A program made the translations under genes and the position numbers. The notes beneath the pieces were generated by a model. That model was given only the letters and a program-made list of their open reading frames with translations. It had not been told where the DNA came from and did not search any database. A stretch of DNA of 64,000 nt from Candidatus Woesearchaeota archaeon. Lineage in GTDB: Archaea > Nanobdellota > Nanobdellia > Woesearchaeales > GW2011-AR9. Below are positions 52,849-59,644 of the stretch, piece after piece. The stretch is taken from positions 186,001 to 250,000 of the forward strand of contig CAMAVK010000001.1 in assembly GCA_945861715.1 (NCBI GenBank), read 5' to 3'. Each line of letters opens with the position of its first letter. Position 1 is the stretch's first letter.

Positions 52849-54033
52849 TTATTCAGTTCGATTCGCAATGTCATGCATCACATGATACAGCTTAAGTGCT
52901 TTAAACGACCCTAAAATAGCGGGATCAAGTGCCCCAACCAACCGAGATTCAATAGTTGGTATCAACCCCTCAACAGCATCAGACGAAACTCCTCGAAGAC
53001 CATCATACATTGTCTTTCGGACTAAACTTGCACTTAATGCCTCCCCAGCTTTACCCGCTACTTCTGATCGCACCAAAACAAAAGGATCATACGATTTGAA
53101 AATACTCAGCACCGCACCATTCCCACTACTCACCCTCTGAAATGCAGGAGTAAGCGTACTCAAATGTGGTTCATACAGAGCGTTTGACCCAATATCAGTT
53201 ATTGGTACAATATAAAACCGAGTAGCATCCACTCCATTTGAGAGCATTGCATACCGCATCATCTCAATACGCTGCCCCGCAGTAAATGGACATCGCTCAT
53301 CATCAGACCGTTGTGCCGACCCAACTGCAATAACCACTTGTGCACCGCCATCAAGACATTGCTTTATCGCTCCAAGATGACCATTCCCTTCAGACCAAAT
53401 TCCATGTGGCGGTCGAAGCCCACCTAAGAACAAAATACGATTAACCTTATCGCATCGAACTTCATTATTCCGTTTACGATTATAAATCGTATCCACCCGA
53501 GATAAAATCCCCATTTCCTGCATTTTCACCATCGCTGACTCCGGAACATAAGACTCAACACGATCAACTGCACTAGCTTCACCCCGAATCATCGCAGCAA
53601 TATCTTCAAAATAATCAATCTCGGGTTTTTGTTGATCCATTTGTACCACGTTATACCCACGCGCCTTGCGATGCGACAAAAACATACTTGCATTCTTGAA
53701 ATTTCGAGTATAAAATGTATCCCACCGTGGACATACCATAATAGATTGTCCCACCCAATGTGCATTCGCTCCTTGATCTTCAATTGGAATAAGAATATAC
53801 CTTGCAGGATCAATTCCTTCAGATTGTAAAACATGATCCGTAATCTCCATCCGCTCACCTGCGGTGCAAATCATCCCGGGTTCATGACTCTTCAGAGCTG
53901 ATCCAATGCCAATCACAACCTCATCATGTGAACTAAGAACACATTTAACCAAATCAACGTCTAACTTAAGAAACGGATTCTTTTCAACAATCAACCCTCG
54001 AGAGGGATTCAATGTAGGAGTATAGGTTGCCAT
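52849..54033 (-). CDS. Tandem NadM-like nucleotidyltransferase
   Basis: The 394-residue protein contains two consecutive copies of an archaeal NMN adenylyltransferase-like (NadM) domain. Copy 1 (about 1-200) shows VVIGIGSALKSHEPGMICTAGERMEI but lacks the clear HxGH-type N-terminal motif. Copy 2 (about 205-394) shows LGGLRPPHGIWSEGNGHLGAIK with the histidines, VVIAVGSAQRSDDERCPFTAGQRIEMM, and LSASLVRKTMYDG as the late motif. NadM makes NAD from NMN and ATP. The first copy may be structural. TTTTAAAG 26 bases upstream supports the start at 54033. It leads an operon of three genes. Confidence 0.78.
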   Translation of the reverse strand: MATYTPTLNPSRGLIVEKNPFLKLDVDLVKCVLSSHDEVVIGIGSALKSHEPGMICTAGERMEITDHVLQSEGIDPARYILIPIEDQGANAHWVGQSIMVCPRWDTFYTRNFKNASMFLSHRKARGYNVVQMDQQKPEIDYFEDIAAMIRGEASAVDRVESYVPESAMVKMQEMGILSRVDTIYNRKRNNEVRCDKVNRILFLGGLRPPHGIWSEGNGHLGAIKQCLDGGAQVVIAVGSAQRSDDERCPFTAGQRIEMMRYAMLSNGVDATRFYIVPITDIGSNALYEPHLSTLTPAFQRVSSGNGAVLSIFKSYDPFVLVRSEVAGKAGEALSASLVRKTMYDGLRGVSSDAVEGLIPTIESRLVGALDPAILGSFKALKLYHVMHDIANRTE

Positions 54034-54127
54034 AATAATCATTTATAAGTAGTACTTTAAAAGACCTCGCTCTCTAAAATAACCCATAAAGGAATTTAAA
54101 AAATATACCGATCAGAAGAACAAATTC

Positions 54128-54466
54128 TTACTCCCATCCCCGGCGTTGAAAAAGCGCAATCCACCTGGATCGTTTCTCATATTTCGCAGGTTCAAAAGAA
54201 CTCAAGTCTTGACCACTTGGAAATTCAGCGAAACGCTCAATTTCATATTTACCACCTGTACCCTTAACTTTAGCCGCAAAAGGCGCATTTGCCATGCTAT
54301 AGCAAGGATATGTAATGACTGCTTCTCCCTCTGATAATTTGAACGCATACGCAGTATTGTCCGCATCATCAAGTCGGTGCATATCACTATGTTTCATTAA
54401 TGCGCGCGTAACCGCAACGATGTTGAATCCTTGTGCTTGCAATGTAATTTTTTCAAGAGTTACCAT
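54128..54466 (-). CDS. Unknown small protein
   Basis: The 112-residue protein is not recognised. It appears alpha-beta, with FNIVAVTRALMKHSDMHRLDDADNTAYAFKL and AAKVKGTGGKYEIERFAEF. No signal peptide or membrane helix is seen. It lies between the AlaX and NadM-like genes on the same strand, without clear coupling. Confidence 0.6.
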   Translation of the reverse strand: MVTLEKITLQAQGFNIVAVTRALMKHSDMHRLDDADNTAYAFKLSEGEAVITYPCYSMANAPFAAKVKGTGGKYEIERFAEFPSGQDLSSFEPAKYEKRSRWIALFQRRGWE

Positions 54467-54535
54467 CTTCTACTATTTTCAAATGCATTTTAAAAACAAT
54501 TCTATTCTAAAGTATTAATAACAAAACCGCCTATT

Positions 54536-55189
54536 TCAAGAAGTCAGAAATATCTCAATTCTCTCTTTTCCTTTTCCCTTATTCACCCGAGCCAACCTCA
54601 AAGGCCCAATCTCAGAAACATTCCGTACATGCGTACCACCACACGGCATCTTATGTTCACCACACGTCCACCATCGCAAATCTGCTTTCTCCTCATCATT
54701 CTTCATCACAATAGCAACTCCAGATGAAATAACAGAGTTAACAGCCTCCTCAATAAGTGCAATCTTCTCCACCAGCGGCAACTCATATGAAAAATCCATC
54801 CTTGCTTTATCCATCCCCACGTTCGACCCAACAATCTTAATTGGACCAAGAACAAAAATTGCACTATAATACAATAAATGCGCCGCACTATGCAATCGTC
54901 GTAGTCTATCCCGTTTCGCAGCGTCAATCACAACCTCAACAGTATCCCCTACACGAAACAAAGGCACTTCTGCAAGTGTATAATCAATATCAATGATGCT
55001 CTCCTTATCACCTTGCTTGTGGGCTTCCAAAACAGAGATACCCCCAATCGTTCCCGTATCCGACTCTTGGCCACCTGAAAACGCATAAAATATTGTCCTA
55101 TCTAATTTCACAACTCTTACATCAATACTTGTAACAACAGCAGTACAAGTTGTCAAATACGGATCGTCCCAAAATAATTTAATCGTCAT
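54536..55189 (-). CDS. alaX: Alanyl-tRNA editing protein AlaX
   Basis: The 217-residue protein is a free-standing version of the AlaRS editing domain, hydrolysing Ser- or Gly-tRNA(Ala) in trans. The zinc-binding residues are present: H100 and H104 in RRLHSAAHLL, and C183 and H187 in MPCGGTHVRN. The N-terminal segment TIFYAFSGGQESDTGTIGG is the usual glycine-rich barrel part. The length fits the AlaX-M group. Confidence 0.93.
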   Translation of the reverse strand: MTIKLFWDDPYLTTCTAVVTSIDVRVVKLDRTIFYAFSGGQESDTGTIGGISVLEAHKQGDKESIIDIDYTLAEVPLFRVGDTVEVVIDAAKRDRLRRLHSAAHLLYYSAIFVLGPIKIVGSNVGMDKARMDFSYELPLVEKIALIEEAVNSVISSGVAIVMKNDEEKADLRWWTCGEHKMPCGGTHVRNVSEIGPLRLARVNKGKGKERIEIFLTS

Positions 55190-55225
55190 GATTACTTCCG
55201 AATTTTTCCCAATATGATTTTTAGA

Positions 55226-56209
55226 TTAGATTCCAGATTTTGCTGATAGCATTTCTAGAAGATAATCAACACATTTGGTAACATCTTTTTTAATATCTAA
55301 TCCCCAAAGTATAACCAAAGTCCATCCTTCAGATTTGTAGATATCTGCCTTTTTTACATCATTATTCAAAGTCCGAAGTTGAATTGGTTTTAAATTATGC
55401 TGAGAGTAAATTTTCGGATTAGCATGGTGAAAATCTCCATGTACTTCCAAGATTACTTTTTGTTTAGGAAATGCAAAGTCACTAACACAAATATATTGTC
55501 CCTGCGAGTTTCTAAATTTATACTGAAAATCGTACCTAACATTCCTTCTATCTAATTCTTCTTTAATTTTTACTTCAATATCTGTATTTATTTTTTTAGA
55601 TTTGATTACGGCTGTAATCCCTTGCTGAATTAAGCGTGCTTTAACTTCAGGAAGTTGTGACCGTATTATGGCATAGTTCGATAATGATTTCTTTACCTCA
55701 GAAGTATGTTTTTTACCAAAAAAAGCATTACTACCTCCTATGAATTTGCCTTTCATAAATTGACTGTGGGCGTTTCGGTTTTCATCAGAATGATGTTTAC
55801 CAAAGAATGGATTTTTATCACCCACTAAGGTTTTCCCAATTTCACTTAGTTTTTCGGATGTACGCCTAAGGAACTCATTTGTTTCCTTGGTGAGATTTTT
55901 ATTCCAGACCACTCTTCCATCAAGATATTCTTTTTTAATTGATTCACTTAGCTTTTGCTTGGTTTCCTCCTTCATTGGACCCTTCGATTTACCGCTATGA
56001 AGCTGACTTATCTTTAGCTTTGTTTCTTCTGTATGCGTGCGTTTTTTAGCCTTTTCAGCTAATTTTGAAATAGTGTTCTCATTATGCTTCTTTCCAAAGA
56101 AAGGATTGTTTACTCCTGTACGAGTTTTAAGAAATGCACCATAGCACGTTTTGCCACAGAATGTTTTTTTAATATCAATTTCTACATTACATCCCTTGCA
56201 AAAAGTCAT
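55226..56209 (-). CDS. NUMOD3-repeat protein with Vsr-like endonuclease domain
   Basis: This 327-residue protein has an N-terminal zinc-finger-like CKGC...CGKTC (cysteines 4, 7, 18, 22), then three NUMOD3-type DNA-binding motifs (NNPFFGKKHNEN at 34-45, KNPFFGKHHSDEN at 132-144, SNAFFGKKHTSE at 160-171) and a C-terminal nuclease-like domain with VSDFAFPKQKVILEVHGDFHHANP and a late GWTLVILWGLDI. The combination points to a homing-type endonuclease with a very-short-patch-repair (Vsr/EDxHD) fold. It is free-standing, between alaX and htpX, not inside an intron. Confidence 0.83.
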   Translation of the reverse strand: MTFCKGCNVEIDIKKTFCGKTCYGAFLKTRTGVNNPFFGKKHNENTISKLAEKAKKRTHTEETKLKISQLHSGKSKGPMKEETKQKLSESIKKEYLDGRVVWNKNLTKETNEFLRRTSEKLSEIGKTLVGDKNPFFGKHHSDENRNAHSQFMKGKFIGGSNAFFGKKHTSEVKKSLSNYAIIRSQLPEVKARLIQQGITAVIKSKKINTDIEVKIKEELDRRNVRYDFQYKFRNSQGQYICVSDFAFPKQKVILEVHGDFHHANPKIYSQHNLKPIQLRTLNNDVKKADIYKSEGWTLVILWGLDIKKDVTKCVDYLLEMLSAKSGI

Positions 56210-56260
56210 TTCTTTTTCACCTACAATTAATTTAAATTATGAAAATATTCCGCCAAGATT

Positions 56261-57154
56261 CTACATCGAATCCAATCGTCGAATTCGCTCATCAATATCT
56301 GGGTGCGTACTAAACAACGAAAGCGTCCACGATTTCTTCTTTCGAAATGGAGTTGAAATAAACAAATGAGCTGTTGCCTTATTAGCGTGATCAACAAGCG
56401 GGTCTGGGTCATCCTTGATTTTTCGAAGTGCATCTGCAAGCCCTTTTGGATAGCGAGTTAACTGCGCAGCCGATGCATCAGCCAAGAACTCACGTTGCCG
56501 TGATACAGCAAGTTTAATCATTTCACCAATAAGGGGAGAAAGAATTGCAAGCCCAATTCCAACCGCAATCAAAATAAAATTCGCGTTTCCACCTTCTCGA
56601 TCCCGGCTCCCACCAAACAAAAAGCTTCGAAGCAGAAAATCGGACAGCAAAACAGTAACACCAACCAGAACCGATGCAAGCAACATTACTCGAATATCAA
56701 AATTCTTAATGTGGGATAACTCATGCGCAAGAACTCCTTCTAACTCCACCTTATTCAACTTCGCAAGCAATCCCGAAGTGACACACACAGAAGAATGCAT
56801 AGGGTCTCGACCAGTTGCAAACGCATTAAGTGCAGTATCATGAATTACATACACATCAGGAACCTTCGGCAAACCAGCCGCAATAGACAACCCTTCAACT
56901 GTATTAATCAAATAAGTATACTCTGGTTTCGTAGCAACTTTGGCCCCCGTCATAGACAGAACCATACTTGCTCCCGCATAATAACTAATCAGAAAATATA
57001 TCGTACCAATCACAACTGCAAGGCCTATTCCAAAATAAGTCGAACCCCAAAATAGGCCAATTATTAACCCAATGAAGGTAATAAGAGCAACAAAGAAGAA
57101 CAAGAGCAGTACTGTTCGTCGTTTATTGCTTGCAATTTGATCGTAAAAATTCAT
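56261..57154 (-). CDS. htpX: HtpX-like membrane metalloprotease
   Basis: The 297-residue protein is an M48 zinc protease of the membrane quality-control HtpX type. Two N-terminal helices (residues 13-36 and 41-60) are followed by the catalytic HELSH at 144-148 and a later third-ligand region (REFLADASAAQL), plus two more hydrophobic helices. It degrades misfolded membrane proteins. It is downstream of a LemA gene on the same strand, a pairing often seen in archaea and bacteria. Confidence 0.93.
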   Translation of the reverse strand: MNFYDQIASNKRRTVLLLFFFVALITFIGLIIGLFWGSTYFGIGLAVVIGTIYFLISYYAGASMVLSMTGAKVATKPEYTYLINTVEGLSIAAGLPKVPDVYVIHDTALNAFATGRDPMHSSVCVTSGLLAKLNKVELEGVLAHELSHIKNFDIRVMLLASVLVGVTVLLSDFLLRSFLFGGSRDREGGNANFILIAVGIGLAILSPLIGEMIKLAVSRQREFLADASAAQLTRYPKGLADALRKIKDDPDPLVDHANKATAHLFISTPFRKKKSWTLSLFSTHPDIDERIRRLDSM

Positions 57155-57228
57155 AGTTCACCACACCAAACAAATTAACTGTTCACCAGCTGCCAGCCAA
57201 AATAAAAAAAAGAAATCCAAAACTAATT

Positions 57229-57783
57229 TTAATTGAAATCCACTTTCACAACTTCCTTCTCTTTACCCTGTGCTTCAAAGAAATCTCGCTTCACAAAGTT
57301 AAACATCCCAGCCAGAATGTTACGAGGGAATACTTGTATACCCGTATTATATTCCATAACTGAATCATTGTAAAATTGTCGTGCGTACGCAATCTTTGAC
57401 TCCGTGCCAGACAATTCTTCTTGAAGTTGCATAAAATTTTCATTTGCTTTAAGTTGTGGGTAATTCTCAGCCACAGCAAAAATAGTTTTAAGTGCATCTG
57501 TAATTTGATTTGACGCAGCTGCCTTAGATGATGCTGACCCCTTCATAAGGCCAGATCGAGCCGCTGTGACCTCTTCAAGAACCCCTTTTTCATGCTTCAT
57601 ATATCCCTTCACTGCATTCACTAAGTTCGGAATCAAATCATATCTTCTTTTCAACTGAACATCAATTTGTGCCCAGGCATTATCAACTCGCAAACGCAAG
57701 CGTACAAGACCATTATACATTAATACAATTGCAAGCACAATAAAAACAACAATTCCAATACCAATCCACAATCCAAGTGCCAT
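57229..57783 (-). CDS. lemA: LemA family protein
   Basis: This 184-residue protein has one N-terminal helix (WIGIGIVVFIVLAIVLMYNGLVRLR) and a helical body with the family sequence VDNAWAQIDVQLKRRYDLIPNLVNAVKGYMKHE and AENYPQLKANENFMQLQEELSGTESKIAYARQFYND. The C-terminal domain ends with VFPRNILAGMFNFVKRDFFE. LemA function is uncertain; it commonly accompanies HtpX, as here. A GGGGGGAT site lies before the ATG. Confidence 0.93.
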   Translation of the reverse strand: MALGLWIGIGIVVFIVLAIVLMYNGLVRLRLRVDNAWAQIDVQLKRRYDLIPNLVNAVKGYMKHEKGVLEEVTAARSGLMKGSASSKAAASNQITDALKTIFAVAENYPQLKANENFMQLQEELSGTESKIAYARQFYNDSVMEYNTGIQVFPRNILAGMFNFVKRDFFEAQGKEKEVVKVDFN

Positions 57784-57900
57784 AATTCATCCCCCTATGT
57801 AATTTATCCATTACTTGAAATATAACAATAACCTTCTTATTTACGTACAAGCATCCAACTCTCTTTAAAAACATTATGAACTAATTAGTAAAAGAAAAAC

Positions 57901-58091
57901 TGTGGACGGCAGGGTTCGAACCTGCGTAGGCACTAAGCCAATAGATGACTTACATCAAAGAGATTTAACCTTTGATCAGCATTTAAAGTCGCAACTTTAA
58001 CGCTATATCGAGTTTAGTCATCGCACTCTATTGAGCACTCATCACTCAAATGCCTTGAGTCTATCCCGTTTGGCCACTCCGGCACGTCCAC
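57901..58091 (-). tRNA. tRNA-Leu (CAA anticodon) with a ~107-nt intron
   Basis: On the minus strand the acceptor stem GTGGACG (5' end at 58091) pairs with CGTCCAC near the 3' end (57902-57908). A class II variable arm (GGC/GCC), a T-arm with GCAGGTTCGAACCCTGC and a D-stem CCG/CGG are present. The anticodon stem is ATAGA/TCTAT, with loop CTCAAG and then A, anticodon CAA. About 107 bases (57947-58053) lie between position 37 and 38, a canonical archaeal intron site. The intron folds into at least two hairpins. The exact splice points are inferred. CCA is not encoded. Confidence 0.85.
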
Positions 58092-58154
58092 ATTGTTCAT
58101 GTGCGTGACGGTTCAAAAATGCATAACTCACATTTTTTCTCACCGGCACGTCCA
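58079..58154. repeat. Direct repeat of the tRNA-Leu 5' end
   Basis: CCGGCACGTCCA occurs at 58079-58090, inside the tRNA 5' end, and again at 58143-58154, upstream of it, 64 bases apart in the same orientation. It is an extra copy of 12 bases from the tRNA start. No integrase is adjacent. Confidence 0.65.
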
Positions 58155-58253
58155 TCTAGTATCTAGAAATCCACTTCTGTTTTATAAACTTAATCACTCG
58201 CAATAATGCACTGATAAAAATAGTAACTAAAATTCACTTTAAATAAAAAAATT

Positions 58254-58733
58254 CTACTTCAATCCATTCAATTGTGACTCAATCTCTCGAAGTTGTGCTT
58301 CAAGTTCATCAAGCTCACTTGGGGGTTCAGGTACGGCCTCTTTTTTGGCGGGAGCATTTACCACACGCGGTGCAACTGCAACAGGCGCACTAACCGTACT
58401 CACAGAAGCAACCGTTTCTTCTTCATGAGACTCTTCATGTATCTCTTCTCGTGGAGTAGGTTTGAATTTACCGCGTGGGAAATTACGTCGTAACTTAGTC
58501 TCAATAAGGAGATTTAAATCTCGAACATCTCCCTTCAATTTCATAAAAAGAGCCATTTTTTCTTCTTGAACTTTTCGTAGTTGTTCATACCCTTGCATAA
58601 ACAAAATGACTTCTTTAAGAGATTCAAGAACATCCTTACGCATAGTAGCAGGATCATTAATTTGCACCATAAACTCTGGTTCTCTCTCCTTTGCAACAAT
58701 CTTGCGTACAACGTGTTTCTTTTTAGCAGCCAT
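58254..58733 (-). CDS. Unknown coiled-coil protein, third gene of a cluster
   Basis: The 159-residue protein has a predicted helical region (KDVLESLKEVILFMQGYEQLRKVQEEKMALFMKLKGDVRDLNLLIETKL, about 34-83), a P/V/A-rich linker (about 95-135) and a final coiled segment (ELDELEAQLREIESQLNG). The N-terminus is basic. It is the last gene of an operon with the two coiled-coil genes upstream. The family is not recognised. Confidence 0.7.
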   Translation of the reverse strand: MAAKKKHVVRKIVAKEREPEFMVQINDPATMRKDVLESLKEVILFMQGYEQLRKVQEEKMALFMKLKGDVRDLNLLIETKLRRNFPRGKFKPTPREEIHEESHEEETVASVSTVSAPVAVAPRVVNAPAKKEAVPEPPSELDELEAQLREIESQLNGLK

Positions 58734-58757
58734 AATAATATCCTTTACATCAATTAC

Positions 58758-58988
58758 CTAATGAAATTGTTCCGGTTCTGAAAGCGACTGATCAATAAAA
58801 TCAATTTTCTTCTCAACTTCAGAAAGTGTATTCTGCCACATCTCAAGTTGATGATCTTCTTCGGCTTTAAGCTCGTGAATCTTAGCTAAAGTATCTTTTG
58901 ATTCATCAAGTTTTTTCCGAATTGTTTTCATAACAGTCAAAACTTGATCATAATCTTCTATTTTTACAAAGACAGGCATGCGTTCCAT
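58758..58988 (-). CDS. Unknown coiled-coil protein, second gene of a cluster
   Basis: The 76-residue protein is one short domain: MPVFVKIEDYDQVLTVMKTIRKKL followed by two helices (DTLAKIHELKAEEDHQLEMWQNTLSEVEKKIDFIDQSL). The same pattern of strand, helix and paired coil is found at the C-terminus of the upstream gene, so the two are paralogues. A GGAG site precedes the ATG and only 5 bases separate it from the upstream stop. Confidence 0.75.
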   Translation of the reverse strand: MERMPVFVKIEDYDQVLTVMKTIRKKLDESKDTLAKIHELKAEEDHQLEMWQNTLSEVEKKIDFIDQSLSEPEQFH

Positions 58989-58993
58989 TTTTT

Positions 58994-59443
58994 TTATCTC
59001 CTCACACTAAAGAGTACTTTATCAATTGAGACTAACTTATCATGGGACAGTTTAAGTCCCCTCTTTATTTTATCATAATCTGCTTCTTCATTGAACTCTG
59101 AAGCTTCAAGAAGTCTGTTAACTTCCCCTAAATGACCTAAATCTTTTTTAAGCCCATCAAGGTCCGCAAGAATCTGCTGGTATGTATCTACCTTAAGGTA
59201 AAAATGACGATGAACAACAGGTGTTGAACTTACCGACCCCTTCACAACCCCACGTTTAACTGCTACCGAAGCACTTGGCATAGTAGGGGTAGAAATAGGA
59301 GCATTATCCTCATCCTCATGATATTCAGGAATAATTGTTCGAGATTGGGTTGCCACAGGAAAATGTAGTGAATGCTCATCAAACATACCTGCCTCAGGTA
59401 ACGGCACCTTAGGTGCCTTCTTACTTCCAAATAACCATCCCAT
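58994..59443 (-). CDS. Unknown coiled-coil protein, first gene of a cluster
   Basis: The 149-residue protein has a short N-terminal motif (GWLFGSKKAPKVPLPEAG), a disordered middle, and a C-terminal domain HRHFYLKVDTYQQILADLDGLKKDLGHLGEVNRLLEASEF ending in helices. That domain parallels the neighbour at 58758. TTTTTAAA lies about 26 bases upstream of the ATG, giving a leaderless operon start. The first residues may be a membrane-association or partner-binding tag (inference). Confidence 0.75.
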   Translation of the reverse strand: MGWLFGSKKAPKVPLPEAGMFDEHSLHFPVATQSRTIIPEYHEDEDNAPISTPTMPSASVAVKRGVVKGSVSSTPVVHRHFYLKVDTYQQILADLDGLKKDLGHLGEVNRLLEASEFNEEADYDKIKRGLKLSHDKLVSIDKVLFSVRR

Positions 59444-59560
59444 TGTAATATGGACAACGGGAAATATTGTTTAAAAACTTTGTTTAGTATGTCATAATAG
59501 TAACTACTCTCTTTTTATGTCTTTAAGCCTATTTAGTACTTTGAGCATTCTTCTTTGAAG

Positions 59561-59618
59561 CAATCAAAAATCACCCTCACTCAATCAGAAATCATTTTAT
59601 ATTCAATCAGAAATCATT
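59561..59618 (+). repeat. Three iterated ~13-16 bp motifs upstream of the surface-protein gene
   Basis: CAATCAGAAATCA occurs at 59582-59594 and 59604-59616, and a variant, CAATCAAAAATCA, at 59561-59573. The 21-22 base spacing is about two helical turns, which puts all three on one DNA face and suggests an operator array. Confidence 0.5.
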
Positions 59619-59644
59619 AATAACCTCTTAAAAAATATTCTTCT

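Noticed and set aside
57947-58053. GTGATGA and CTGA motifs in the tRNA intron, suggesting a box C/D RNA
   Set aside because: No matching D' and C' pair with proper spacing was found; the motifs are short and could be random.
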